Shown here: positions 8,263 through 16,577 of the stretch, one piece after another
Numbering within the stretch: the stretch's first letter is position 1
How the letters are laid out: each line of letters starts with the position of its first letter
Assembly: GCA_934623575.1 (NCBI GenBank)
Contig: CAKTVL010000022.1
Coordinates: forward strand, 1-25,572
Source: an uncultured Oscillospiraceae bacterium
Lineage (GTDB): Bacteria > Bacillota > Clostridia > Oscillospirales > Oscillospiraceae
Length of the DNA: 25,572 nt
Direction of reading: 5' to 3'
The notes under the pieces: generated by a model
The model's input: only the letters and a program-made list of their open reading frames with translations
Database searches by the model: none
Told to the model about the DNA's origin: nothing
Position numbers and translations under genes: made by a program

Positions 8263-8299
8263 GTCAGTATCTCAAGATATGGTCTCGCTTTGCGTTCGC

Positions 8300-9517
8300 T
8301 TACTCCAGACCGTTGAAGGTGCTGTAATACACGATCTCGCCGTCCTTGATGGTCTTGATAACGGCATAGTTCTTGATGGCATCGCCGTTCTCGTCGAACT
8401 TCAGGTCGCCGGTGATCAGACCGTCGATCTCCAGAGTGGACAGAGCGTCGCGGATGGCGGGGCCGTCGGTGGACTGGGCCGCCTCGATGGCGCCCACAGC
8501 CGCCATGTAGGCGTCATAGCCGCAGGGGGTCACGCTGGAGATCACGTCGGACACGCCGCCGTTGTTCTCAAGGCGGGTGGAATCCTCGGCGACCCACTTG
8601 GTGAAGCCGTCCACGAAGGCCTTACCGGCCTCGTTGGTGGTGTCGGCGGCATCGAAGAACGCGGAGAAGTAGATGTCGGTGGCCTTGTCACCGGTACGCT
8701 GGGCGATGGAAACGTCGTCCCACGTATCACCGGCCATGATGGGGCAGGTGATACCGGCATCGCGGGCCTGAGAGATGACCATGGCGGCGGTCTCGATGGA
8801 CACGGGGGCGAAGATGCCGTCGTACCCGGCGGACTTGATGGACGCCATGATGGTGGAGAAGTCAGCCTCGCCCTTCTGGAACTCCAGAACGGTAGCCTTG
8901 CCGCCCAGACGCTCCATCTCCTGCTGGAAGTAGTTGCCGAAACCGGCGGAGTAGTCGTCGCCGGACTCGATGATCAGTGCGCAGTTGACGCTGCCCTTCT
9001 CCTTGTTGGCGAAGTTGGCCATCACGGCGCCTTGGAACGGATCAATGTAGCCTACGCGGAAGTAGTAGTCGTTGCCCAGCGTCACCTGCGGGTTGGTGCA
9101 GGAGGTGCCGATGGCGGGAACCTTCGCGGAAGCGAACAGGTCACCGGCAGCGATGGCGCAGCCGGAGCCGTAGGTGCCGATCACCACGGACACGCCCTGA
9201 GAGATCAGGGTCTGCGCGGCGGAGGGCGCCTTGCTGGCGTCGGAGGCGTTGTCCGCGTAGACGAGCTGCACGGAATACTCCTCGCCGTTGATGGTGACGG
9301 TGGGCTTCAGGGAGTGGGCATACTCGATGCCGAGGATCTCCTTCTTGCCGCCGCCGCCGTTCTGGCCGGAAGTGGGCTCGAACACGCCGATCTTGACGAC
9401 CTTGTCGCCGGTCTCACCGCTGACATCACCGGCATCGCCGCCGTCCGTCTTTTCGCCGCAGGCGACCAGAGACAGCGCCATGACCAGCGCCAGCATCAAT
9501 GCTATAAGCTTCTTCAT
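8300..9517 (-). CDS. Branched-chain amino-acid-type ABC substrate-binding lipoprotein
   Basis: The 405-residue protein has a lipoprotein signal peptide: MKKLIALML, a hydrophobic core and the lipobox LVAC with Cys20. A Gly/Asp-rich linker and a type I periplasmic-binding fold (LivJ/LivK, Peripla_BP_6) follow. Typical family segments include IGVFEPTSGQNG, LISQGVSVVIGTYGSGCA and ALIIESGDDYSAG. The lipid anchor holds it outside the membrane, where it passes ligand to LivH/LivM; the ligand may be leucine/isoleucine/valine or another amino acid or amide. AGGAGG lies seven bases before the ATG. It is the first gene of the operon, behind its own promoter. Confidence 0.94.
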   Translation of the reverse strand: MKKLIALMLALVMALSLVACGEKTDGGDAGDVSGETGDKVVKIGVFEPTSGQNGGGGKKEILGIEYAHSLKPTVTINGEEYSVQLVYADNASDASKAPSAAQTLISQGVSVVIGTYGSGCAIAAGDLFASAKVPAIGTSCTNPQVTLGNDYYFRVGYIDPFQGAVMANFANKEKGSVNCALIIESGDDYSAGFGNYFQQEMERLGGKATVLEFQKGEADFSTIMASIKSAGYDGIFAPVSIETAAMVISQARDAGITCPIMAGDTWDDVSIAQRTGDKATDIYFSAFFDAADTTNEAGKAFVDGFTKWVAEDSTRLENNGGVSDVISSVTPCGYDAYMAAVGAIEAAQSTDGPAIRDALSTLEIDGLITGDLKFDENGDAIKNYAVIKTIKDGEIVYYSTFNGLE

Positions 9518-9583
9518 GGTAATTCCTCCTAAATTTCCCTTGCGGCGGCCGCTTCCCTATTCGGCCGCTCACAGAATATGTGT

Positions 9584-9612
9584 ATTTTAACGGAAAAATG
9601 CGGCAAAAACAA
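9584..9612 (-). promoter_or_regulatory. Promoter of the amino-acid ABC operon
   Basis: On the minus strand TTGTTT, 17 bases, TAAAAT, about 65 bases ahead of the first start codon. The leader between them includes a 7-bp GC stem (GCGGCCG / CGGCCGC, 9545-9551 with 9562-9568) just before the ribosome binding site. Confidence 0.6.
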
Positions 9613-9881
9613 TTGTAACAACCTCTAAAAATACCGGCTTGCCCGCTCTGGAGTGGACAGCCACTCTCCCCCGCCCCCGCCTTTTTGTCCTTGTATTGCG
9701 GACAAACGCTTTTTTACGGAGCACTCCCGTTTTTCGTCATTCGGCAGTGCTTCTTGCTTTTATGACTTTTTAGCGGAATCACGGTTTGCACTTCTCCCGC
9801 AATTTGCGATTTTTACGCACTTTCTGCGCAAGTCAGTTAAAAAAACGCCGGATTTTCGCCGGTAACGTTTTCTGAAGTGCG
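9613..9881. other. Non-coding stretch upstream of the ABC operon promoter
   Basis: No credible gene is visible on either strand. The stretch is T-rich on the plus strand. It contains a 7-bp inverted repeat TTTGTCC / GGACAAA (9684-9690 with 9700-9706) followed by CGC and six T, and a 6-bp repeat GAGTGG / CCACTC near 9651-9666. Either could be a weak rightward terminator or a binding site; there is no further evidence. Confidence 0.5.
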
Positions 9882-9904
9882 AAAAAAGCGCCGCCGCGGC
9901 GGCT
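9882..9904 (-). terminator. Second, downstream terminator-like palindrome after ftsH
   Basis: The 14-base palindrome GCCGCCGCGGCGGC (9890-9903) is followed on the minus strand by GC and six T. It lies about 40 bases past the main ftsH terminator and could act as a back-up. Confidence 0.5.
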
Positions 9905-9944
9905 GTCTCTCAGCGGCGGACGGTTTCCTTCGTCAAAACACACA

Positions 9945-9972
9945 AAAGGCGGGCGCTGACGCGCCCGCCTTT
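9945..9972 (-). terminator. Terminator of the lepB-ftsH unit
   Basis: A perfect 12-bp stem (AAAGGCGGGCGC / GCGCCCGCCTTT, loop TGAC) is followed by a T-rich tract on the minus strand. It lies 122 bases past the ftsH stop. Confidence 0.85.
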
Positions 9973-10094
9973 GCCGGTTTCCTATAAGCAGAACTGCGAT
10001 TTTGTACAACACGTCCATGGCTTCGCCCGGTTTTTCCGGCATTATATGCCGCGCGCAGCCGCCTTTTTCCCGGCAGCGCCCCGGAGCTCACAGC

Positions 10095-11942
10095 TCACAT
10101 GGCGTCGTTTTCCGTGCCCTTAGGCGCGGCAAAATAGCTCTTGAAGGTGTCGGCGTCCATGGTCTCGTGCTCCAGCAGATACTCAGCCACCGCCGTCAGC
10201 TGGGTCTTGTACTTGGCCAGGATCTCCCGGCACTTCTCATACGCCTCGTCGATGATGGCGCGGATCTCGCCGTCCATCTCCGCCGCCGTCTCCTCGGAAT
10301 AGGGCCGGGTGTGACCCATGGACTTGCCAATAAACACCTCGTCGGTGCCGGCGTCGAAGGCCACGTTGCCCAGCTTGGCGGACATACCGTAGCTGCCCAC
10401 CATCTTCCGGGCGATAGAGGTAGCCCGCTGTATGTCGCTGGAGGCGCCGGTGGAAATATCCCCCAGCATCATCTCCTCGGCGGCGCGGCCGCCCAGCAGC
10501 CCGGCCACCCGATCCAGCATATAGCGCCGGGACAGATAGGAGCGGTCCTCCTCCGGCAGATAGATGGTCATGCCGCCGGCCTGCCCCCGGGGGACGATGG
10601 TGATCTGATGCACCGGGTCCAGATCCGGCAGGGCCTGCATCACCACGGCGTGACCGGCCTCGTGATAGGCCGTGAGCCGCCGCTCCGCCTCCGGCACCAC
10701 GCGGCTGTGCTTCTCCGGGCCGGCGATGACCTTGATAACGGACTGGTGGATGGCCTCCTCGGTGATAAAACGCTCGCCCCGCCGTCCGGTCAGCAGCGCC
10801 GCCTCGTTCAGCAGATTCTCCAGATCGGCTCCGGTAAAGCCGGAGGTGGCCCGGGCCACGCTGCCCAGGTCCACGTCCTCCGCCAGGGGCTTGCCCTTGG
10901 CGTGGATCTTCAGTATCTCCTCGCGGCCCTTGATGTCCGGTAGGCCCACGAACACCTGGCGGTCGAACCGTCCGGGCCGCAGCAGCGCCGGGTCCAGAAT
11001 GTCCACGCGGTTGGTGGCGGCCAGCACCACCACGCCCTCGTTGGCGGCAAAGCCGTCCATCTCCACCAGCAGCTGGTTCAAGGTCTGCTCCCGCTCGTCG
11101 TGGCCGCCGCCCAGGCCGCTGCCGCGCTGGCGGCCCACGGCGTCGATCTCGTCGATAAAGACGATGGCCGGGGACTGCTTCTTGGCCTGCTCAAACAGGT
11201 CGCGGACGCGGCTGGCGCCCACGCCCACATACATCTCCACGAAATCCGAGCCGGAGATGGACAGGAACGCGGTGTCCGCCTCACCGGCCACCGCCTTGGC
11301 CAGCAGCGTCTTGCCGGTGCCCGGAGGGCCCACCAGCAGCACGCCCTTGGGGATGTGCGCCCCCAGCTCCGTGTAGCGCTCCGGATCCCGCAGGAACTGG
11401 ACGATCTCCTCCAGCTCCTCCTTCTCCTCGTCAGCGCCGGCCACGTCCTTGAAGGTGACCTTCTTGCCGTCGCTGGGGATATCCTGGATGCGGGCCTCGC
11501 CGAAGCGCGCCATCTTGTCGTTGACGGCCGCGCCTCCGCCGCCCATACGGGCGATCAGGCTCATCAGCAGGATAAAGGCCATGGCCGCCAGCACATAGGG
11601 CAGCAGCGTCTTGAGCCAGTCATTGCTGCCGCCGGCAGCGTAGTTGTAGTTGCTGATGATGCCCGCATCCGCCTGGGCCACCACCAGCTCGTTCATGTCC
11701 TGATAGAAAGTATCAAAGCTCTGCAGCCCGCAGCTGACGCTGGTGCCGTCATGGAGCTTGGCGGTCAGCCGCGTGTCGGAGGCGGTGAAGCTGTCCACCT
11801 TCTCCGCGGTGAAATAGGCGCGCATCTGGCCGTAGCTGACATCCCCGGAGCGGGCCAGATTGCCCAGCACCTGGGAGAGCAGCACCACCGCCACGATAAT
11901 AAACAGCATCATCACGCCGCTGAAGCGTCGCTTTTCAGTCAA
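10095..11942 (-). CDS. ftsH: ATP-dependent zinc metalloprotease FtsH
   Basis: The 615-residue membrane protease has a first transmembrane helix at about 9-26, an external domain of about 80 residues, and a second helix at about 110-130. The AAA domain follows with Walker A GPPGTGKT (about 207-214) and Walker [11 protein letters not shown] (about 260). The zinc site HEAGH is near 427-431, with the downstream Asp-bearing segment ([20 protein letters not shown]). It degrades damaged membrane proteins and some regulators, as a hexamer at the inner face. The start is TTG, supported by GGGGGAGG about six bases upstream and by the position of the first helix. It starts 16 bases after lepB ends, so the two are probably co-transcribed. 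Confidence 0.96.
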   Translation of the reverse strand: MTEKRRFSGVMMLFIIVAVVLLSQVLGNLARSGDVSYGQMRAYFTAEKVDSFTASDTRLTAKLHDGTSVSCGLQSFDTFYQDMNELVVAQADAGIISNYNYAAGGSNDWLKTLLPYVLAAMAFILLMSLIARMGGGGAAVNDKMARFGEARIQDIPSDGKKVTFKDVAGADEEKEELEEIVQFLRDPERYTELGAHIPKGVLLVGPPGTGKTLLAKAVAGEADTAFLSISGSDFVEMYVGVGASRVRDLFEQAKKQSPAIVFIDEIDAVGRQRGSGLGGGHDEREQTLNQLLVEMDGFAANEGVVVLAATNRVDILDPALLRPGRFDRQVFVGLPDIKGREEILKIHAKGKPLAEDVDLGSVARATSGFTGADLENLLNEAALLTGRRGERFITEEAIHQSVIKVIAGPEKHSRVVPEAERRLTAYHEAGHAVVMQALPDLDPVHQITIVPRGQAGGMTIYLPEEDRSYLSRRYMLDRVAGLLGGRAAEEMMLGDISTGASSDIQRATSIARKMVGSYGMSAKLGNVAFDAGTDEVFIGKSMGHTRPYSEETAAEMDGEIRAIIDEAYEKCREILAKYKTQLTAVAEYLLEHETMDADTFKSYFAAPKGTENDAM

Positions 11943-11958
11943 ATCGTTCCTCCCCCTC

Positions 11959-12699
11959 TCAGCCGATCCAGTGGATGCCCTGCCAGCTCTGGTCCCTGCC
12001 CACAGAGATGGCCACCAGCATGCGGCCCTGGATGCTCTCCACCGGCATATACGGCTCGCTCAGATACCGGCTGTCTCTGGAGCCGGTGCGGTTGTCGCCC
12101 ATGACGAAAATACACCCCTCCGGCACCTCATAGGAGAGCTTGTTGCCATTATCCGTGATGCCCTGCACCGGCAGATAGCTCTCGTCCAGCTTCTCTCCAT
12201 TGATATAGGTATAGCCGTCCTTGAACGTGATGCGGTCGCCGGGCAGGCCGATAACACGCTTCACCAGAACCTTGTCTAACTCATCATTCCAGAAGGTCAC
12301 GATGTCACCGCGTTCCGGCACCGGGTCGGACACCACATACGGCAGCCGCCAGCCGATCAGCAGGCACTTGGTGGGGATGGTGGTCTCCATGGAGCCGCTG
12401 GGCACATACGCCAGCTGCAGCAGCACCTTGAACAGCACGAACACCGCCGCCAGCGTCACCAGCAGATAGCCGTAATCATCCCACAGCCTGCGGCCCCTGC
12501 TCTTGGCGGGCTTGGCTGCCTCAGCCGCCGGTGCAGCTGTCTCCGCCGGGGCGGGGACCGTCTCCGCTCCGGACTTCTCCGCATCGGTCGCAGGCACATC
12601 CTGCGCCGGCATCTCCGCCATGCGCTCCGGCGCCTGGGCCGGACGCTCCGGCTGCGCCGCATCGCTTCTGGCCAGGCGCTTGCCGCCTTTGTTTTCCAT
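11959..12699 (-). CDS. lepB: Type I signal peptidase
   Basis: The 246-residue protein cleaves signal peptides at the outer face of the membrane. Conserved boxes are YVPSGSMETTI (catalytic Ser, about 103), VLVKRVIGLPGD (catalytic Lys) and GDNRTGSRDSR. One transmembrane helix lies at about 78-98. It is preceded by an unusual Ala/Pro/Glu-rich cytoplasmic tail of about 70 residues, longer than in most Firmicutes signal peptidases. AGGA lies about ten bases before the ATG. It sits between hpt and ftsH, which are usually adjacent, and is separated from hpt by a repeat-rich 292-base gap. Confidence 0.94.
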   Translation of the reverse strand: MENKGGKRLARSDAAQPERPAQAPERMAEMPAQDVPATDAEKSGAETVPAPAETAAPAAEAAKPAKSRGRRLWDDYGYLLVTLAAVFVLFKVLLQLAYVPSGSMETTIPTKCLLIGWRLPYVVSDPVPERGDIVTFWNDELDKVLVKRVIGLPGDRITFKDGYTYINGEKLDESYLPVQGITDNGNKLSYEVPEGCIFVMGDNRTGSRDSRYLSEPYMPVESIQGRMLVAISVGRDQSWQGIHWIG

Positions 12700-12795
12700 A
12701 CGCTTTCACTTCCTATTCTCAAATGCTAAGAGGGATGTCCCGCGCCCTCCCGGCGCGTGCTCTTCTTCCGCCTGCGGCGCGGGGAGAAACCGGAT

Positions 12796-12874
12796 CTTTC
12801 GCCAAGACGAGGCGCGGCGACGACGGCGCACCGTGTGTACGTCGAGGAGCCGCAACGAAGTATTGGCGGAAAAG
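12796..12874. repeat. Structured GC-rich intergenic element (type 2), bounded by inverted repeats
   Basis: The ends CTTTCGCCAA and TTGGCGGAAAAG pair imperfectly across about 79 bases, and the interior has further short complementary GC stretches. The gap between lepB and hpt holds no gene. Only one copy is present in this window, so calling it a dispersed repeat is inference from its form and its place beside the 102-bp repeat. Confidence 0.4.
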
Positions 12875-12890
12875 ACACCCTCGCCCCCTT

Positions 12891-12992
12891 AAAACCGCCG
12901 GATCTTTCGTTCTGCCGATGACGGGGCGGTGCCGCTGTACTTTGTGTACAGCAAGCCGACCCGGCGATGGCAGAACGGAAGAGACGCGGTTT
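12891..12992. repeat. 102-bp structured repeat, copy 1
   Basis: This is 98/102 identical to 16472-16573. The outer ends AAAACCGC / GCGGTTT are inverted, an inner pair GTTCTGCC / GGCAGAAC is inverted, and the centre carries GCTGTAC / GTACAGC around a 5-base loop, giving a long compound hairpin. It directly abuts the stop codon of hpt. Confidence 0.85.
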
Positions 12993-13546
12993 TACTTGCT
13001 GTAGACCTCGGGCTTGAGTACCCCGATATAGGGCATATTCCGGTACTGCTGGCAGTAGTCCAGGCCGTAGCCCACGACGAACTCATCGGGGACCTCAAAG
13101 CCGGCATAGTCGGCGGTGATGGGCTTTTCGCGGCGGGCGGGCTTATCCAGGAGGGTGGCGATGGTAACGGAGGAAGCGCCCTTGGTCTTGAGGTACTCGG
13201 TCAGGAAATTGAGGGTGTTGCCGGAGTCCAGAATATCCTCGACGACGATGATGTCGCGGCCGGTGATGTCGCGCTGAAGGTCGCGGGTGATCTGCACCAC
13301 GCCGGAGGACTTGGTGGCGTTCTTATAGGAAGAAAGGCCGATGAACTCCACCTCGCTTTTCAGCTGGGCGGCGCGGACCAGGTCCGCCATGAAAATGAAG
13401 CAGCCGTTGAGAACGCCCACGAACATGGGGTTCTTGTCCTTGAACTGGTCGTACAGCTGGTCGCCCAGCTCCTGAACACGGGCCTTGATCTCCTCTTCAG
13501 ACAGCAGGACCTTCAGGATGTCCTGATCCATATTGCTCTTTGCCAT
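12992..13546 (-). CDS. hpt: Hypoxanthine phosphoribosyltransferase
   Basis: The 184-residue purine-salvage enzyme joins hypoxanthine or guanine to PRPP in the cytoplasm. The PRPP-binding motif VVEDILDSGNT is at 101-111. The active-site hood segment FIGLSSYKNATKSSG and a C-terminal base-binding region with FVVGYGLDYCQQYRN also match. GGAGG lies about ten bases before the ATG at 13546; a second in-frame ATG five codons on is possible. It begins six bases after tilS ends, the usual tilS-hpt order. Its stop codon touches the 102-bp repeat. Confidence 0.95.
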   Translation of the reverse strand: MAKSNMDQDILKVLLSEEEIKARVQELGDQLYDQFKDKNPMFVGVLNGCFIFMADLVRAAQLKSEVEFIGLSSYKNATKSSGVVQITRDLQRDITGRDIIVVEDILDSGNTLNFLTEYLKTKGASSVTIATLLDKPARREKPITADYAGFEVPDEFVVGYGLDYCQQYRNMPYIGVLKPEVYSK

Positions 13547-13552
13547 TGCTTG

Positions 13553-14860
13553 TTATCCTCCGTTGTTTTTTGTGATGGTGATATATATGGTGTCGCCGGA
13601 ACGCTCCGGCAGGGCTCGCTGATCAATGCCGACGCCCCAGACCGCGGCGGGAAAGCCATTGCGGCAGAGGACGGGGATCTGCCGGCGCTGCTCCGGGGGA
13701 ATGCCCCGGTCGGACAGCAGGCGCTTGAGACTGCGGCTGCCGCGGCTGCCGGGCAGGGTCAGGCGGTCGTCGCCGCGCCAGGCGCGGACCGACCACTGGC
13801 CGTCCCGGACGGCCAGCGCGCCGGGGAGCGGCGTGCGGGAAAGGGTGATACACCAGGGCGGCGCCAGGTTCTCACCCACATACAGGGGCGTCTCCGCCAG
13901 CCCGGGGGGCGAAAGGGCCAGCGTCAGCACGCCGCCGCGGCAGTGGGCCTGCACGCCGCCGGGCAGGGACAGCGCCCCGCCGGTCTGCGCCAGCGATTCC
14001 AGCGCGCGGTAGTGGGCGGCGGTGATGTCCTTTTTGCCCATGGGGAGCCGATCGGTCAGAAGGCGCAGCATCCGGGGCCGCAGCGCCGGCGGCGCCTGCA
14101 AAAGTGCCTGACAGGACACGGACGTGCCGCTCTCCGGCAGGAGGGCGGCGGCCTGGCCGTCCAGGTAGTCGTTTTCGGTGCGCAGGATGTCCGCCGTGCG
14201 GGCGATGTGCGCCGCGGCGGCGGGGTTGATGGTCAGCAGCTGGGGCATGATCTCCAGCCGCAGGCGATTGCGGGCATAATGGGTATCCAGATTTGTCTCG
14301 TCGGTGACGTAGGGCAGGCCTTGAGCGGCAATATAGTCGTCGATGGCGGTGCGGGGCGTGTCCAGCAGCGGGCGGATGATGCCGTCCCGCACCGGCGGTA
14401 TGCCGGTAAGCCCCTGGGGCCCGGTGCCGCGGAGCAGCTGCAGCAGCACCGTCTCCGCCTGGTCCTCCCGGTGGTGGGCGGTGGCGATACAGTCCGCGCC
14501 GATGGCCGCGGCCGTGCGGCGCAGGAAGTCATAGCGGGCGCGGCGGCCGGTCTCCTCCACCGTCAGGTGCCAGACACGGCACAGGTCATAGACCGCCGCC
14601 GTCTCCGTGTAAAAGGGGATGTCCCGCTGGGCGCACAGGGTGCGGACCAGGTCCTCGTCCCGCTGTGCCGTGGGGCGCATGCCGTGGTTCAGGTGGCCTG
14701 CGGCCACCCGGAAGCCCCGCTGCTGTCCCAGACGCCACAGGCAGTCCAGCAGGCAGACGGAGTCGCGGCCGCCGGACACGGCGCACAGGATCAGCCCGCC
14801 CTGCGGCGGGAGCATCTGCCAGCGCTCCATCCACGCGGTGACATCCAGCGGCTTACTCAT
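13553..14860 (-). CDS. tilS: tRNA(Ile) lysidine synthase
   Basis: The 435-residue cytoplasmic enzyme converts C34 of the CAU-anticodon tRNA(Ile) to lysidine. The PP-loop SGGRDS is at 29-34, the family motif HHREDQAETVLLQLLRG lies in the N-terminal half, and the C-terminal region resembles the TilS substrate-binding domains. The start at 14860 overlaps the end of dnaB by eight bases, and no strong ribosome binding site precedes it, which suggests translational coupling. A longer in-frame reading to 15109 runs through dnaB in another frame and lacks conserved sequence. Confidence 0.93.
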   Translation of the reverse strand: MSKPLDVTAWMERWQMLPPQGGLILCAVSGGRDSVCLLDCLWRLGQQRGFRVAAGHLNHGMRPTAQRDEDLVRTLCAQRDIPFYTETAAVYDLCRVWHLTVEETGRRARYDFLRRTAAAIGADCIATAHHREDQAETVLLQLLRGTGPQGLTGIPPVRDGIIRPLLDTPRTAIDDYIAAQGLPYVTDETNLDTHYARNRLRLEIMPQLLTINPAAAAHIARTADILRTENDYLDGQAAALLPESGTSVSCQALLQAPPALRPRMLRLLTDRLPMGKKDITAAHYRALESLAQTGGALSLPGGVQAHCRGGVLTLALSPPGLAETPLYVGENLAPPWCITLSRTPLPGALAVRDGQWSVRAWRGDDRLTLPGSRGSRSLKRLLSDRGIPPEQRRQIPVLCRNGFPAAVWGVGIDQRALPERSGDTIYITITKNNGG

Positions 14861-16208
14861 CCTCGTCGTACCGGGTCTCCAGCGTGCCGAAGGCCGTGTA
14901 TTCGGGCATCCAGCGCAGCTCCACCTTGCCGGTCTCGCCGTGGCGGTTCTTGGCCACGATGCACTCGGCCACGTTGCGCTTTTCGGCGTCGCCGTTGTAA
15001 TAATCGTCCCGATAGAGGAACATAACGATGTCGGCGTCCTGCTCGATGGCGCCGGATTCACGCAGGTCGGACAGCATGGGCCGCTTGTCCTCGCGCTTTT
15101 CGTTGGCACGGCTCAGCTGGCTCAGGCACAGGATGGGCACCTGCAGTTCCTTGGCCATGATCTTCAGCATACGGCTGATGTCGGACACCGCCTGCTGGCG
15201 GTTTTCTCCGGAATAGCCCTTGCCGCCGGCGGAGGTCATCAGCTGCAGATAGTCGATGACCACCAGACCCAGATTTTCCAGGCGGCGGCACTTGGCGTTC
15301 ATATCCGCCACAGTCAGCAGCGGGTTGTCGTCGATACGGATGTCCATGCGGCTCAGGGCGGAGGCGGCCTCGGCGATGCGCTGCCAGTCACTCTCCCGCA
15401 GGTTGCCGGTGATAAGGCGCTGGTTCTCCACCAGCCCCTCGCTGGCGATCAGGCGGGTGACCAGCTGCTCCTTGGACATTTCCAGCGAGAAGATGGCCAC
15501 GGTCTTGCCGCTCTCCCGGGCGGCGGACAGCGCCACATTCAGCGCCATACTGGTCTTGCCCATGCCGGGTCGGGCGGCCAGCAGCAGCAGGTCGGACTTG
15601 TTCATGCCGTTGATCTTGGCGTCCACGGCGGACAGTCCGGTGGACAGCCCCGGCACGGTCTTGCCGCCGTTGGCGGACAGCTCCGCCAGCTGGCTCATCA
15701 CGTCGCCCAGCACCATGCCCACGGTGACCATCCCCTGGGCGCTGCGGCCCTGGCGGATGGCGTAGATCTGCTGCTCGGCGGACTCCAGCATATCGCTGGC
15801 GCTGCCGCTGCCCTCCTGCACCATGGCGGTGATGCTCCCGGCGGCGTAGGCCACCTGCCGCATCAGAGATTTCTCCTGCACGATGCGCACATACTCCATG
15901 ACGTTGGCGCTGGTGGGGGTCACCTCCATCAGCTGCAGCAGATAGGCCCGGGTGTTGTCGTTGGACAGGCCGTTTTTCTCCAGCTCTCCGGCCACGGTCA
16001 CGCCGTCGATGGGCCGGGAGTAGACGAACATCTGATAGATGGTCTCGAAGATCTCCCGATTGGTGCGTAGATAGAAATCCTGCGCCTGTAATTTGTCCAT
16101 CACGTCCTTGACGCAGTCGGCGTCGATGAGCATGGAGCCCAGCACCGCCTGCTCCGCCTGGGGCGAATGGGGCATCTGGGGCATCAGCAGCGCATCATTG
16201 GTCGCCAT
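14853..16208 (-). CDS. dnaB: Replicative DNA helicase
   Basis: The protein has 451 residues. The N-terminal DnaB domain starts PHSPQAEQAVLGSMLID and carries the DnaG-contact region. A linker leads to the RecA-like domain with Walker A ARPGMGKTS (about 207-215), ALNVALSAARESGK and the Walker B region LVVIDYLQLM, then SQLSRANEKREDKRP. It unwinds DNA at the fork as a hexamer. AGGAGG is seven bases ahead of the ATG. Gene order gdpP-rplI-dnaB is conserved in Firmicutes (B. subtilis calls this gene dnaC). A 369-base gap with palindromes separates it from rplI. Confidence 0.96.
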   Translation of the reverse strand: MATNDALLMPQMPHSPQAEQAVLGSMLIDADCVKDVMDKLQAQDFYLRTNREIFETIYQMFVYSRPIDGVTVAGELEKNGLSNDNTRAYLLQLMEVTPTSANVMEYVRIVQEKSLMRQVAYAAGSITAMVQEGSGSASDMLESAEQQIYAIRQGRSAQGMVTVGMVLGDVMSQLAELSANGGKTVPGLSTGLSAVDAKINGMNKSDLLLLAARPGMGKTSMALNVALSAARESGKTVAIFSLEMSKEQLVTRLIASEGLVENQRLITGNLRESDWQRIAEAASALSRMDIRIDDNPLLTVADMNAKCRRLENLGLVVIDYLQLMTSAGGKGYSGENRQQAVSDISRMLKIMAKELQVPILCLSQLSRANEKREDKRPMLSDLRESGAIEQDADIVMFLYRDDYYNGDAEKRNVAECIVAKNRHGETGKVELRWMPEYTAFGTLETRYDEDE

Positions 16209-16245
16209 AGGAAGACCTCCTTTCCTTTTTTGCGTTTTTTATGGT

Positions 16246-16286
16246 CCGCGCCCATGGGCGCGGTGGGCGGACGACTCTGTCCGCCC
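16246..16286. repeat. Two adjacent strong palindromes upstream of dnaB
   Basis: An 18-base perfect palindrome CCGCGCCCATGGGCGCGG (16246-16263) is followed directly by an 8-bp stem GGGCGGAC / GTCCGCCC (16265-16272 with 16279-16286). On the minus strand both lie in the dnaB leader; a T/A-rich tract separates them from the ribosome binding site. A role in termination, processing or translation control is possible but unproven. Confidence 0.6.
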
Positions 16287-16471
16287 TTTGCCTTCCCCTT
16301 GAGAGGTTCGCGGTGTTGAATGACAGGCCGGCGGCCTGTCAGACCCGCGGACCGACCGACCCGCAGGGAGAACGTCGGCCCCTACAAAGGTCCACCGAGA
16401 GCCTTTGCAAAAAGGAAAACGGATTGCCACATCTGGCTTCGCCCTCCTCGCAATGACATCCCTGTTCTCCG
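16287..16471. repeat. Mosaic of palindromic intergenic sequences between dnaB and rplI
   Basis: There is no gene here. A perfect 10+1+10 inverted repeat (TGACAGGCCG / CGGCCTGTCA) lies at 16321-16341. A second unit near 16421-16456 pairs ATTGC with GCAAT and holds GGC-TTC-GCC. That unit resembles the short hairpin repeats scattered between genes in many bacterial genomes. With the 102-bp repeat that follows, the gap looks like a hotspot for repeat insertion. Confidence 0.5.
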
Positions 16472-16573
16472 AAAACCGCCGGATTTTTCGTTCTGCCGAT
16501 GACGGGGCGGCGCCGCTGTACTTTGTGTACAGCAAGCCGACCCGGCGAAGGCAGAACGGAAAAGACGCGGTTT
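16472..16573. repeat. 102-bp structured repeat, copy 2
   Basis: It matches 12891-12992 with four substitutions, in the same orientation, and also lies just past a minus-strand stop codon (rplI, four bases away). The inverted ends, the inner arms and the central hairpin are all preserved. Confidence 0.85.
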
Positions 16574-16577
16574 CGGG

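Noticed and set aside
9833..10042. 69-codon minus-strand open frame after ftsH
   Set aside because: It spans two terminator hairpins and has no ribosome binding site or protein-like conservation.
12929..15025. Plus-strand open frame (698 codons) over hpt and tilS
   Set aside because: It runs antisense through two conserved genes and through the 102-bp repeat, and has no domain or ribosome binding site.
16239..16535. 98-codon minus-strand open frame in the rplI-dnaB gap
   Set aside because: It is made of the palindromic repeats themselves. A similar peptide from the other 102-bp copy shows that it is a translation artefact of the repeat.
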